Assembly: GCF_026898155.1 (NCBI RefSeq)
Contig: NZ_CP114029.1
Location: 2,053,501-2,117,500, forward strand
Direction of reading: 5' to 3'
DNA from: Jiella pelagia
Lineage (GTDB): Bacteria; Pseudomonadota; Alphaproteobacteria; Rhizobiales; Rhizobiaceae
DNA: 64,000 bases
Numbering within the stretch: position 1 is the first letter of the stretch; every line of letters starts with the position of its first letter. Under the pieces are notes generated by a model, which saw nothing but the letters and a program-made list of their open reading frames with translations, did not search any database and was not told the origin of the DNA. Both the position numbers and the translations under genes were made by a program. Positions 1-8,894 of this stretch are shown one piece after another.

Positions 1-246
1 GCGCCGGTCTTCATCGGGCTCTTTCGCCGCCGTCTCGGTCGCTTGCAGCGCCGGGCGGCATTGCGACGCTTCAAGACCTTACGCAGCGCAATTGCCCCGC
101 GCGCGCTGCTTGAGATCACCAACTCTGCGTGATAGCGCTCGGCTCGAACGATTTTCCGGCCGGTCGCCTCTGTCGAAAGCGGCCCGGCCATGTCCGGCGT
201 TGCGTCCTTGCCGCGCCGCCAGGAAGCGAGAAAGAAAGGTCAGACA
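1..246. other. Window edge and secB upstream region, no gene called
   Basis: All plus-strand frames entering from the left edge stop by about position 132 and none of the short tails resembles a family I know. In many relatives fxsA lies here, but the 43-residue tail in frame 1 does not look like it. A purine-rich stretch just before position 247 serves as the secB ribosome binding site. Confidence 0.4.
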
Positions 247-756
247 ATGTCTCAGACGAACGACGCCAATGGCAGCCAGGCTGCGACCCCCGGTCAGGAC
301 GCTACCCCGCCGGCCCTCAACATCCTCACCCAGTACATCAAGGACCTCTCCTTCGAGAGCCCGAACGCACCGGCGATCCTGCGCAGCCAGTCCCGCGGAC
401 CGGCGATCAACATCGGCGTCAATGTCGGCGCCAACCAGATCGAGGGCACCCAGAACGAATTCGACGTCCGGCTGACGCTGAACGCCAAGGCCGGCGAAGG
501 CGCCGAGATGCTGTTCGCCGTCGAACTGGAATATGGCGGCGTGTTCCGCATGCAGAACTTCCCGCAGGAGCACCTCCTCCCGCTGCTCTTCATCGAGTGC
601 CCGCGGCTGCTCTTCCCCTTCGCCCGGCAGGTCGTCGCCGACGTCACCCGCAATGGCGGCTTCCCGCCGCTGATGATCGATCCGATCGACTTCGCCAAGC
701 TGTTCCAGCAGCGCATGGCCGAGGAGCGCGCCCGCCAGCAGGTGCAGACGGCCTGA
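247..756 (+). CDS. secB: Protein-export chaperone SecB
   Basis: SecB is a cytoplasmic homotetrameric chaperone that keeps secretory precursors unfolded and hands them to SecA. The 169-residue product begins MSQTND, has a Thr/Ala/Gln-rich N-terminus, and then the family core with [14 protein letters not shown], the EGTQNEFDV strand, the LEYGG(V)F segment and the conserved FPFARQ and [12 protein letters not shown] blocks near the C-terminus. I chose the ATG at 247 because a GAAAGAAAGG-type ribosome binding site lies directly upstream; an in-frame ATG at 190 would add an unconserved leader. secB next to dnaQ on the opposite strand is a usual arrangement in Hyphomicrobiales. Length is normal for the alphaproteobacterial family. 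Confidence 0.96.
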   Translation: MSQTNDANGSQAATPGQDATPPALNILTQYIKDLSFESPNAPAILRSQSRGPAINIGVNVGANQIEGTQNEFDVRLTLNAKAGEGAEMLFAVELEYGGVFRMQNFPQEHLLPLLFIECPRLLFPFARQVVADVTRNGGFPPLMIDPIDFAKLFQQRMAEERARQQVQTA

Positions 757-873
757 TCGCTCAGCCCTCTCCGGCCTGAGGCCGCGCACATCCAACGCAG
801 CGAAGACGCCGGCCGAGCAATCGCGCCGGCGTTTATCGTTCTCGCGTCGGCAGAGCCGACCGGGCAAGCCGTC

Positions 874-1612
874 TCACCCGGCCTTTGCCTCCAGCTCCGC
901 CTTTGCCGGCCGTTCCAGATACCGCCACCACATCGCCTCCTCGCCGAGGCTCGTGGCGAAGGCGAGATGGCGCGCCGCTTCCGCTTCCGTGAGCCGCGGC
1001 GCCAGCGGGGTCGGCCGTTGCGCAATCTGGTAGGCCGACGCTCCGCCGCTCTCGGCCCCCGCCCCTCGGTCGCCGCCGAAGGTCAGGCCGAGCGCCGCCT
1101 GCCGGCCGCCGATCAGCTCGATATAGACGTCGGCGAGAAGCTGGGAGTCGAGAAGCGCCCCGTGCTTGTCGCGCCGTGAGGTGTCGATCGAAAAGCGCGA
1201 GCAGAGCGCATCGAGGGTCGCCGGCGCCATCGGAAACTTGCGCCGCGCCATCGCCAGCGTGTCGAGGACGCGCTCCTGCCCGATCGGCGGCTGGCCGAGA
1301 CGGCCGAGCCTCGGCATTGAGGAAGCGAATGTCGAAGGTGGCGTTATGGGCGATCAGCCGGCCCTCGGCGAAGAACTCGAGAAACTCCTCGAGCACCTCG
1401 GAAAACACCGGCTTGTCCAGAAGGAACTCGTCGGAGATGCCGTGGACGTCGAAGGCGGCCGGATCGACCTTGCGCCCTTCCGGCCGGATGAAGACGTGAA
1501 ACTCCCGGCCCGTCGGAATGTGGTTCCACAGTTCGACGCCGCCGATCTCGATGACCCGTTCGACGGCCGGATCGAGGCCCGTGGTTTCGGTGTCGAAGAC
1601 GATCTCGCGCAT
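874..1612 (-). CDS. dnaQ: DNA polymerase III epsilon subunit (frameshifted in this sequence)
   Basis: The epsilon subunit is the 3'-5' proofreading exonuclease of the replicative polymerase. The N-terminal part starts MREIVFDTETTGLDP, carrying the ExoI motif DTETTG, then an ExoII-like HNATFDIRFLN segment. The reading frame then breaks: the plus strand reads GAGCCTC at 1308-1314. If one C is removed (GAGCTC) the frame runs on through LGRLGQPP to the ExoIII region with SRRDKHGALLDSQLLADVY, including the catalytic His and Asp, and ends at 874 after 245 residues, a normal length. The break is therefore more likely a sequence error than a real lesion. It lies convergent with secB and divergent from the Uma2 gene. 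Confidence 0.93.
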
Positions 1613-1824
1613 GGTGCTGGCTCCCGGCTCGCCCCTTCCGTCGCAAATACCCGTGAGAGGGGCAATGGTCCTTTGGGAGTTGCCCTTCAATTCCACAGGG
1701 GATCGATTCCGGTTACCATGCGAAGGTGAACGCCGGGCGAACAACGAGGCTTGGCGACGCGTTCGCAAGGCCGCGCCGGCGCGCCAGTGCCAAGCGAGGG
1801 TCTACCGAACCAACGGAGGCGCCG

Positions 1825-2382
1825 ATGAACATCCAGGCACCCGCCATCCACACCGTCGAGGAGTTCCTGCGCTGGAACGAGGGGCGCGAAGGGCGGTACG
1901 AGTTCGTTCGCGGGAGGATCACCGGCATGATGACGGGCGGAACGAAGCGCCATGCGAGGTTGATGTTGCGCTTGGCCGCGAAGCTGGAATTGGCGCTTTC
2001 GGACGGCTTTTGCGTGACCCCCGCCGACTTTGCGGTCCGAACGCCTCTCGGCATTCGCTACCCCGACGTGCTCGTCGAGCCGGCACAGGCAAGCACCGGC
2101 GACAGCCTCGCCACTGAGCAGGCAGTTCTCGTCGCCGAGATCCTCTCGCCCTCCTCTCTCGCCACCGACTTCGGCGAGAAGGCCGAGGAATACACGTCCC
2201 TCGCCAGCCTGCAGCACTACCTCGTCCTCGCCCAGGACGAGCCCCGGGTCTGGCTCTGGTCCCGCGGCGAGGATGGCGCCTTCGGCAAGCCGGAAATGAC
2301 CGCTGGACGAGAGGAGACCATCGATCTGAAAGGCCTCGGCGTCACCCTCGCCCTTGCCGAGGTCTATCGCGGCATCGCATAA
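1825..2382 (+). CDS. Uma2 family (DUF820) putative endonuclease
   Basis: This 185-residue product belongs to the Uma2/DUF820 family, whose fold is that of PD-(D/E)XK restriction-like nucleases; the biological role of the family is not established. Visible features are the N-terminal [10 protein letters not shown], the YEFVRGRI strand, then IRYPDVLVE with the catalytic-type Asp and [11 protein letters not shown] with the Glu, followed by [21 protein letters not shown]. The ATG at 1825 follows a GGAG-containing ribosome binding site. It sits just before hisF, where hisH and hisA are common in relatives, so it may mark a local rearrangement. I cannot name its substrate. Confidence 0.8.
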   Translation: MNIQAPAIHTVEEFLRWNEGREGRYEFVRGRITGMMTGGTKRHARLMLRLAAKLELALSDGFCVTPADFAVRTPLGIRYPDVLVEPAQASTGDSLATEQAVLVAEILSPSSLATDFGEKAEEYTSLASLQHYLVLAQDEPRVWLWSRGEDGAFGKPEMTAGREETIDLKGLGVTLALAEVYRGIA

Positions 2383-2446
2383 GGCTGAACCAGAGCAAGC
2401 GGCCGGCTTTCCACGCGATTGGCCGCGATCATCGAATGCCGGATAC

Positions 2447-3233
2447 ATGACCCTCAAAGCCCGCATCATTCCCTGCCTCGACGTCAAGGACGGCCGCGTC
2501 GTCAAGGGCGTCAATTTCGAGGGGCTCGTCGATGCCGGCGATCCGGTGGAGGCCGCACGGGCCTATGACGCGGCGGGCGCGGACGAGGCTCTGCTTCCTC
2601 GACATCACCGCCTCCTCCGACGAGCGCGACACGATCTTCGACGTCGTCGCCAGGACCGCCGAAGAGTGCTTCATGCCGGTGACGGTGGGGGGCGGCGTCC
2701 GCACGGTTGCCGATGTCCGGAAACTGCTTCTTGCCGGCGCCGACAAGGTCTCGATCAACACAGCCGCCGTGAAGAACCCGGATTTCGTTAAGGAAGCCGC
2801 CGACAAGTTCGGCGACCAGTGCATCGTCGTCGCCATCGACGCGCGTCGGGTGGCCGAGGCCGGCCAAGCGCCGCGCTGGGAGATCTTCACCCATGGCGGG
2901 CGCCAGGCGACGGGCATCGATGCGGTGGATTTCGCCCGGCTCGTCGTCGCCAACGGCGCCGGCGAGATCCTCCTCACCTCGATGGACCGGGACGGCACCA
3001 AGGCCGGCTTCGACGTCGATCTGACCCGGGCCGTCGCCGATGCCGTCCACGTGCCGGTCATTGCCTCGGGGGGCGTCGGCACTCTCGATCACCTGGTTGC
3101 GGGCGTGCGGGACGGTCATGCGGGCGCAGTGCTCGCCGCCTCGATCTTCCATTTCGGCACCCACACGATTGCCGAGGCCAAGGCCCACATGGCCGCCGCC
3201 GGCATCCCGATGCGCCTCGACAAGGCCGGCTGA
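2447..3233 (+). CDS. hisF: Imidazole glycerol phosphate synthase subunit HisF (frameshifted in this sequence)
   Basis: HisF is the cyclase half of the HisHF enzyme, which converts PRFAR and glutamine-derived ammonia into imidazole glycerol phosphate and AICAR in histidine biosynthesis. The N-terminus carries [15 protein letters not shown] with the catalytic Asp, and the later part holds VAIDARR with the second Asp plus VGGGVRT and IASGGVG phosphate-binding loops of the beta/alpha barrel. The frame breaks at GAGGCTC (2585-2591); reading GAGCTC gives [13 protein letters not shown], the exact family sequence, and 261 residues. ATG 2447 is the natural start. hisE follows 38 bases downstream and coaA after that; neither hisA nor hisH is in the window. 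Confidence 0.95.
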
Positions 3234-3271
3234 AGCTGGCATTCGCGCATGGACGTGAGGAAAGGGCAGGC

Positions 3272-3604
3272 ATGAGCGAGTTCACCCTGAGGGATCTCGA
3301 GACGATCGTCGCTTCGCGCGCGACGTCGGAAGACGTGTCCTCCTATACTGCGACGCTGGCGCGGAAGGGCGCCTCGCACACGGCCAAGAAGCTCGGCGAG
3401 GAGGCGGTCGAGACGATCATCGCCGCCGTCTCCGAGGATGACGCCCGACTGACCTCGGAAGCGGCCGACCTCCTCTATCATCTCTTGGTGCTTCTCCACC
3501 TCAAGCACGTGCCGCTCTCGGCGGTGATGGCCGAACTCGCCCGGCGCACGGCGCAGACCGGGCTGGAGGAAAAAGCGAGCCGCCCGAGCGATCCGGGCAG
3601 CTGA
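3272..3604 (+). CDS. hisE: Phosphoribosyl-ATP pyrophosphatase HisE
   Basis: HisE hydrolyses phosphoribosyl-ATP to phosphoribosyl-AMP, the second step of histidine synthesis. The 110-residue all-helical product contains the family signature: [21 protein letters not shown], whose EExxE-like acidic set binds magnesium, and [13 protein letters not shown]. The start ATG at 3272 follows a GGAAAGGGCAGG ribosome binding region. It lies between hisF and coaA with short gaps, so it is probably cotranscribed with both; the order hisF-hisE-coaA is widely conserved in Hyphomicrobiales. Confidence 0.95.
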   Translation: MSEFTLRDLETIVASRATSEDVSSYTATLARKGASHTAKKLGEEAVETIIAAVSEDDARLTSEAADLLYHLLVLLHLKHVPLSAVMAELARRTAQTGLEEKASRPSDPGS

Positions 3605-3605
3605 G

Positions 3606-4565
3606 ATGGATCAGCTCGCGCCGGCGAAATACTCGCCCTATCGCTCCTTCACCGCCGCCGAATGGGCACGCTTTCGCGCCGACGCGCCGCTGACACTGAC
3701 CGAGGACGAGGTCACGCGGCTGCGCTCGCTCGGCGATCCGATCGATCTCGACGAGGTGGCGCGAATCTATCTTGCGGTGTCGCGCCTGATCTACGCCCAT
3801 GTCGAGTCGATGCAGCTTCTGTTCAGCCAGCGCCAGCGCTTTCTGTTCGGCGACGAGCGGGGCCGCAAGACGCCGTTCATCATCGGCATCGCCGGCTCGG
3901 TCGCCGTCGGCAAGTCGACGACGGCCCGCATCCTGAAGGAGCTTCTCGCCCGCTGGACCTCCTCGCCGAAGGTCGACCTCGTCACCACCGACGGCTTTCT
4001 CTACCCGAACGCCGTGCTCGAGGCCGGCGGTCTGATGCGCCGCAAGGGATTTCCCGAAAGCTACGACGTCGGCAAGATCCTGCGCTTTTTGTCGGACATC
4101 AAGGCCGGCAGGCCGAAGGTCGAGGCGCCGGTCTATTCGCATTTCGTCTATGACGTGATGCCGGGCAAGAAGGTCGTCGTCGACCGGCCGGACATCCTGA
4201 TCTTCGAGGGGCTGAACGTCCTGCAGGTGCGCGAGATGCCGAAGGACGGCAAGGCGATTCCCTTCGTGTCCGACTTCTTCGACATCTCGATCTATATCGA
4301 CGCCGACGAGACCGACATCCACCGCTGGTACATCGAGCGCTTCATGAGCCTTCGCCAGACGGCATTCCGGCAGGAGGGCTCGTTCTTCCACCGCTATTCG
4401 AAGGTCTCCGACGAGGAGGCGCTCGAAATCGCCGAAGATCTCTGGACCGAGATCAACGCCAAGAACCTCCACGAGAATATCCTGCCGACCCGCCCCCGCG
4501 CCAATCTGATCCTGCGCAAGGGCAAGGATCACCTGATCGAGCAGGTGGCGCTCAGGAAGCTATAG
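3606..4565 (+). CDS. coaA: Type I pantothenate kinase
   Basis: CoaA phosphorylates pantothenate to 4'-phosphopantothenate, the committed step of coenzyme A synthesis, and in studied members is inhibited by CoA. The 319-residue product opens with [16 protein letters not shown] and carries the P-loop [15 protein letters not shown] near residue 100, then [10 protein letters not shown] and GFPESYD, both classic for the bacterial type I enzyme, and the pantothenate-pocket segment EGLNVLQ. It starts one base after the hisE stop codon, so it is translationally tied to the his genes. No anomaly is visible. Confidence 0.96.
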   Translation: MDQLAPAKYSPYRSFTAAEWARFRADAPLTLTEDEVTRLRSLGDPIDLDEVARIYLAVSRLIYAHVESMQLLFSQRQRFLFGDERGRKTPFIIGIAGSVAVGKSTTARILKELLARWTSSPKVDLVTTDGFLYPNAVLEAGGLMRRKGFPESYDVGKILRFLSDIKAGRPKVEAPVYSHFVYDVMPGKKVVVDRPDILIFEGLNVLQVREMPKDGKAIPFVSDFFDISIYIDADETDIHRWYIERFMSLRQTAFRQEGSFFHRYSKVSDEEALEIAEDLWTEINAKNLHENILPTRPRANLILRKGKDHLIEQVALRKL

Positions 4566-4592
4566 GGCGGCCTTACAGGCGCGATCGAAATA

Positions 4593-5219
4593 TCATGCCG
4601 GCCGCGTCACCCGCCGCAAGGTCAGATTGATGCGGCCGCCGTTCTTCAAGAGCGTCGAGGTCTGCGGATAGATCCGGTCGACGCCGTGATGGCAGAGCCG
4701 GGCCTCGCCGCCGAGCACGAAGACATCGCCCGAGGCGAGGCGGATCGAGGCGGTCGGCCCGCCCCGCTCCGTCCCGCCCACCCTGAACCGGCAGTCGTCG
4801 CCGAGCGACACCGAGACCACCGGCGCGTCGAGATCGGCTTCGTCCTTGTCCTGGTGGAGGCCCATCTTGGCCGCGTCGTCGTAGAAGTTGACGAGGCAGG
4901 CTTCGGGCGGGTGAGGATATCCCGCGACCTCTTCCCACAGGGCCAGCAGCGCCTCAGGAATCGGCGGCCATGCTTCGCCCGTCACCGGATGCTGCGGCTG
5001 ATAGCGATAGCCGGACTTGTCGGAGACCCAGCCGTGGGCACCGCAATTGGTCATCCGCACCGAAAACGGCCGGCCCCACCGGGGCATGACGGGGGTATAG
5101 AGCGGCGCTGCGGCGACGACGGAGCGGACGTCCTCGACCAATGACGCCTGGGCGTCGCGGTCGAAATGGCCGGGCAGGTGTCGGGCGCCATCGGGTAGAT
5201 ACGGAGGAGCGGTCATCGC
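4593..5219 (-). CDS. alkB: AlkB-family Fe(II)/2-oxoglutarate dioxygenase
   Basis: AlkB enzymes repair 1-methyladenine and 3-methylcytosine in DNA or RNA by oxidative demethylation. The product shows the RMTNCG and YRY substrate-lid region, then the iron-binding HxD in MGLHQDKDE, the distal His in LCHHGVDRI, and the 2-oxoglutarate-binding RINLTLRR near the C-terminus. I chose the internal ATG at 5219 (208 residues), which avoids overlap with the upstream small ORF; an ATG at 5267 would add 16 residues. Two tiny membrane-protein ORFs precede it on the same strand. No adaptive-response regulator gene (ada) is nearby. Confidence 0.88.
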   Translation of the reverse strand, partial: AMTAPPYLPDGARHLPGHFDRDAQASLVEDVRSVVAAAPLYTPVMPRWGRPFSVRMTNCGAHGWVSDKSGYRYQPQHPVTGEAWPPIPEALLALWEEVAGYPHPPEACLVNFYDDAAKMGLHQDKDEADLDAPVVSVSLGDDCRFRVGGTERGGPTASIRLASGDVFVLGGEARLCHHGVDRIYPQTSTLLKNGGRINLTLRRVTRPA

Positions 5220-5235
5220 GGCTGCGAAACCGGCT

Positions 5236-5346
5236 TCAACGTTCGGTGTTGCGGAGCGAGCGCTCATGCAGCAGCACGGCCAGCCACCCGGCCGCTGCGA
5301 TCATGACCGGCAGCACGATCAGGGCGAAGATCTGGATCGTCGTCAT
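5236..5346 (-). CDS. 36-residue predicted single-pass membrane protein
   Basis: This ORF begins MTTIQIFALIV and ends SLRNTER, with one hydrophobic helix of about 20 residues (roughly residues 4-26) followed by a short charged tail. Its ATG overlaps the stop codon of the 53-residue ORF upstream as ATGA, a pattern of translational coupling that supports real expression of both. I do not recognise the family. Its size and shape recall small accessory subunits of membrane complexes, but nothing in the neighbourhood (luxR upstream, alkB downstream) names a partner. Confidence 0.45.
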   Translation of the reverse strand: MTTIQIFALIVLPVMIAAAGWLAVLLHERSLRNTER

Positions 5347-5504
5347 TCGACTAGCCCCGCTAGAACACGTCTTGCCGCCAAATGTAGTGCGAGAGCGGCC
5401 ATCAGCCAAACGACAGCGCCGAGAATGAGCGTCCATGTGGATGCGACGGACTGGCCGACGCCGTAGAAGCTCGCCGCGACGGGGGCAAACACTCCGACCG
5501 TCAT
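5343..5504 (-). CDS. 53-residue predicted membrane protein, coupled to the next small ORF
   Basis: Reading the minus strand from the ATG at 5504 gives a protein starting MTVGVFAPVAASFYG, with a hydrophobic stretch around WTLILGAVVWLMAALALHL (residues 24-42) and a C-terminal AARRVLAGLVE. It ends in ATGA overlapping the start of the 36-residue ORF. Two very short hydrophobic ORFs joined this way are unlikely by chance, but no family is recognised and I see no strong ribosome binding site, so confidence is moderate. Confidence 0.42.
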   Translation of the reverse strand: MTVGVFAPVAASFYGVGQSVASTWTLILGAVVWLMAALALHLAARRVLAGLVE

Positions 5505-5569
5505 ACTCGCCGTGGAGGCGCGATCCAGCGCGCTCGCCAGAAGTTTCGTTCGCTCGTTCCTGACCAGAC

Positions 5570-6286
5570 TTACGACAGATAGCCGAGCTGGGCGGCCATC
5601 GCCACGGCGTGGGTGCGGTTGGCGGCGTTCATCTTGCGCTGGGCGGCCGTCAGATATTGCGAGACGGTGTATTCCGACAAGGACAGGATGATGCCGATCT
5701 CGCTCGAAGTCTTGCCGAGCATCGCGAGCTTCAGGCAGTCGCGCTCGCGCACCGACAGGGGATTGTTGCGCTGGTTCTCCTCGAAGCGCACCGCCGCCAG
5801 CATCGAGAAATAGACGAAGGCGAAGCGGTGCAGCTCACGGATGCTTTCAGCCGAAAGATCCGGATCGCGGCCGGCGAGGGAAAGCGCACCGTTGAACGAG
5901 GTCATGGCATGGACCGGCAGGAGGACGCCGGCGAGATAGCCTTCATCGAGCAGGAAACGCGCGGCGGGGCTGGGGTCGGCTTCGTCGGCACCATAGAGCG
6001 TCTCGATGTCCCAGATGAAGGGCATCGGGTCGGTGCGCAGCGTTCCCAGGACGATCTTGAACTTGTTGAGCCCGTTCGCGTCGTAGCCCTTGGCGAAGGC
6101 CGGCGACCAGTTGGCATGGATCACCCGGGTCACCAGCCCTTCGTCGTCGGTGGACGGCAGGGAGAAGGACGCCGCGTGGGTGAAGCCATATTCACCCGCC
6201 ACCTCGTCGAGAGCGCTGGCCAGCTGCTCCTCCTGCCAGGGCTCGTCGATCCGCGCGATGACTTCGTCGGGCCGTGCCACCGTCAA
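5570..6286 (-). CDS. LuxR-family autoinducer-binding-type transcriptional regulator (solo)
   Basis: The 238-residue protein has an N-terminal region of about 160 residues resembling the acyl-homoserine-lactone-binding domain (VIHANWSPAFAKGYDANGL, then a PFIWD motif) and a C-terminal GerE/LuxR helix-turn-helix: LSVRERDCLKLAMLGKTSSE followed by LSEYTVSQYLTAAQRKM. This layout matches the VjbR/BabR type regulators of Brucella and relatives, which control membrane and virulence functions. No luxI-type synthase is in the window, so it is either a solo receptor or pairs with a distant synthase. It is transcribed away from hslU; the 580-base gap upstream must hold its promoter. Confidence 0.85.
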   Translation of the reverse strand: MTVARPDEVIARIDEPWQEEQLASALDEVAGEYGFTHAASFSLPSTDDEGLVTRVIHANWSPAFAKGYDANGLNKFKIVLGTLRTDPMPFIWDIETLYGADEADPSPAARFLLDEGYLAGVLLPVHAMTSFNGALSLAGRDPDLSAESIRELHRFAFVYFSMLAAVRFEENQRNNPLSVRERDCLKLAMLGKTSSEIGIILSLSEYTVSQYLTAAQRKMNAANRTHAVAMAAQLGYLS

Positions 6287-6867
6287 AGCTCCTTCCCGCT
6301 CGCGCCGGAGCGGCCATCATTCGAAATTCGATCGGAGAATGCCATCGTTGGATCATGCCCGTCGCGGCCGGGCGTCGATCTCTTTCGGGCGCTTGCCCTC
6401 GAAGATCCGAGCCGGCGAGGAACGATGCCGCTTCGCCCCCTTCATCGAATGCCGGCGACTGGCCGGACAGTTTGGAATCCGACGAATCGCCGGTTCAGTT
6501 TGACTGCATTTCCGCCGGGATTTGAAGACCCGGGCGGCGGCTCTCTCGATCCCACCAATGCCGAGGCTGGCACAGTGCGATCTTCGATCCCATCTAGACG
6601 GACGTACACGAAGGACGGGATCGCCACGAGCCCGCCTGCGCGAAAACTGCGGCGCGATGGGAACGCTGCGGTGGCGCGCAGACACCCCGCGGAGCAGCCG
6701 GGCGCGGGTCAGGCGCGGGCCGGCTGGCGCGATTTCCGAGCCCGGTGTGACAGACTGACGCTCCCCCTTCGGTCGCAACGCGAACGGCGCATCGGCCGGC
6801 CGTGCGAGCGGCGAAGGGAAATGAACCTTGGGCCGGCTTCGACCCCCCGCAGAAAAAAGTGACACTG
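6287..6867. other. Long gap between luxR and hslU
   Basis: These 581 bases separate divergent luxR and hslU and must carry both promoters. Short ORFs occur on both strands but none shows codon bias or a known motif. In many relatives hslV precedes hslU; it is not here. I could not pick a convincing -35/-10 pair. Confidence 0.4.
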
Positions 6868-8182
6868 ATGACCGACTTCTCGCCTCGCGAAATCGTCTCC
6901 GAGCCTCGACCGCCACATCATCGGCCAGAACGACGCCAAGCGCGCCGTCGCCGTGGCGCTGCGCAATCGCTGGCGCCGGCAGCAGCTGGAGGGCTCCCTG
7001 CGCGAGGAGGTGATGCCGAAGAACATCCTGATGATCGGACCGACCGGCGTCGGCAAGACGGAGATCTCCCGCCGCCTCGCCAGGCTCGCCGGAGCCCCCT
7101 TCATCAAGGTCGAGGCGACGAAATTCACCGAGGTCGGCTATGTCGGCCGCGACGTCGAGCAGATCATCCGCGATCTCGTCGAGATCGGCATCGGCCTGGT
7201 GCGCGAGAAAAAGCGCGAGGAGGTGAAGGCCAAGGCCCATCAGGGCGCCGAGGACCGGGTTCTCGACTCTTTGGTCGGCAAGACCGCCTCGCCGGCCACA
7301 CGCGAGACCTTCCGCAAGCGGCTGCGCTCGGGCGAACTCGACGACAAGGAGATCGACGTCGAGGTCGCCGACACCGCCAATCCGCTCGGCGGCATGGAGA
7401 TCCCCGGCATGCCGGGCGCCAATATCGGCGTCCTCAACCTCTCCGACATGCTCGGCAAGATGGGCGGCGGCCGCACCAAGCAGCGCCGCACCAGCGTGCG
7501 CGACAGCTATGATCTCCTGATCGGCGAGGAATCCGACAAGTTGCTCGATCAGGAGCAGCTGGTTCGCGAGGCGATCGCCTCGGTGGAAAACAACGGCATC
7601 GTCTTTCTCGACGAGATCGACAAGGTCGCCAACAACCACAGCCAGGGCGGTGGCGGCGCCGGTGTCAGCCGAGAGGGCGTCCAGCGCGATCTCCTGCCAC
7701 TGGTCGAGGGCACGACCGTCGCCACCAAGCACGGGCCGGTGAAGACCGACCACATCCTGTTCATCGCGTCTGGCGCCTTCCACGTCTCCAAGCCGTCTGA
7801 CCTTCTGCCCGAGCTGCAGGGCCGCCTGCCGATCCGGGTCGAACTGCGTGCGCTGACCAAGGAGGATTTCCGCCGCATCCTGACCGAGACCGAGGCATCG
7901 CTGATCAAGCAATACATCGCTCTCATGAAGACCGAGAATGTTGATCTGGAAATCACCGACGATGCCATCGATGCCATCGCCGATCTGGCGGTCTCGCTGA
8001 ACGGCTCGGTGGAGAACATCGGCGCCCGGCGCCTGCAGACGGTGATGGAGCGCGTCCTCGACGACATCTCCTTCGAGGCGCCGGACAAGGGCGGCGAGCA
8101 ATACAAGGTCGATGCCGACTATGTCCACAAGGCGCTCGACGGCATCGCCGGGAACGTGGATCTGTCGCGCTATATTCTGTGA
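6868..8182 (+). CDS. hslU: ATP-dependent protease ATPase subunit HslU (frameshifted in this sequence)
   Basis: HslU is the AAA+ unfoldase that feeds substrates to the HslV peptidase. The ORF starts [12 protein letters not shown] and breaks at GAGCCTC (6901-6907); reading GAGCTC continues as [25 protein letters not shown], the exact family N-terminus, for 437 residues in all. Walker A is GPTGVGKTE, Walker B is [10 protein letters not shown], the sensor arginine region is [16 protein letters not shown], and the C-terminus ends SRYIL, the tail that docks into HslV. The pore segment with GYVGRDVE is intact. ATG 6868 is the family start. hslV is not in the window. Confidence 0.96.
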
Positions 8183-8280
8183 CGGGGCAAGGACGCGCCG
8201 CGCTGGTCGCTTCGAGCCTGTGGATGGGCGGGAGCACAGTTGCGGCGCGTTATCGTCTCGTGACGCCGCCGCCCTGGGGA

Positions 8281-8324
8281 TCTTTCCCGAAAACCGGCTC
8301 CCACATTTCGGGATCATGCTTTAG
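8281..8324. repeat. Dispersed Hyphomicrobiales-type intergenic repeat copy
   Basis: The stretch with CCCGAAAACCGGCTCCCAC followed by TTTCGGGATCATGCTTTAG matches, from memory, a short element scattered between genes in many rhizobial-type genomes. Its ends CCCGAAA and TTTCGGG are inverted repeats. It lies between the convergent hslU and holC genes, where it may also help stop transcription. Confidence 0.5.
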
Positions 8325-8344
8325 GTCACTGCAACGGCAGGGCG

Positions 8345-8797
8345 TCACGCCTTCTTCACCCAGCGACCTTCCTCGGTCTGCTGCCAATAGGTCACAGCGT
8401 GGCCGGCGGCCTTTTCGACCTTCCAGCGGGCGCGCGCGGTCTCCAGCTGCTCGCCGTCGTGGCCGTCGAAGAGATAGACGGCCCTGACATAATCCGTCAG
8501 CGTGTCAGGCACGGCGCCGTCGACGAGAAAGCGCACATGCGGCGCGTTGGCGCGTTGGGCCGCATCGACGGTGAGAAGGATCGGCTGCAACTCGCCCGAA
8601 CTCTCGACGTCGCTGCCATGAGGCAGGAAACTGTCCTCGCGATAGATCCAGAGATGGTTGTCGAGAGCATCCCGCCGCTCGGCGCTGGAGCATTGGACGA
8701 CGACGCGCCAGCCGCGCGCCAGCGATTTCTCCAGAAGATCCGGCAGCGCCTGTTCCAGCCGGCTTTCGGTCAGATGGTAGAACAGGACTTCCGTCAT
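8345..8797 (-). CDS. holC: DNA polymerase III chi subunit
   Basis: HolC (chi) joins the clamp loader to single-stranded DNA-binding protein. The 150-residue product matches the family from end to end: MTEVLFYHL at the start, RGWRVVVQC, LDNHLWIYREDSFLPHG, QPILLT and FLVDGAVPD, then DGHDGEQLETARARWKVEK near the end. It lies just downstream of pepA on the same strand, a pairing widespread in proteobacteria, and the two are probably cotranscribed. Confidence 0.94.
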   Translation of the reverse strand: MTEVLFYHLTESRLEQALPDLLEKSLARGWRVVVQCSSAERRDALDNHLWIYREDSFLPHGSDVESSGELQPILLTVDAAQRANAPHVRFLVDGAVPDTLTDYVRAVYLFDGHDGEQLETARARWKVEKAAGHAVTYWQQTEEGRWVKKA

Positions 8798-8894
8798 CTG
8801 CAGCTGTATCCGTCAAACCGGGCGCGGGCGAAGCCTTGGATCTTCGCCGATCCATGTCGCGAGGGGAAGGCGGAGACCGCCTCCCCCTGATCGA

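Noticed and set aside
6353..8317. Long open frame on the strand opposite hslU
   Set aside because: It is a GC-rich shadow of hslU; the sense strand encodes a clear HslU and the antisense product has no family features.
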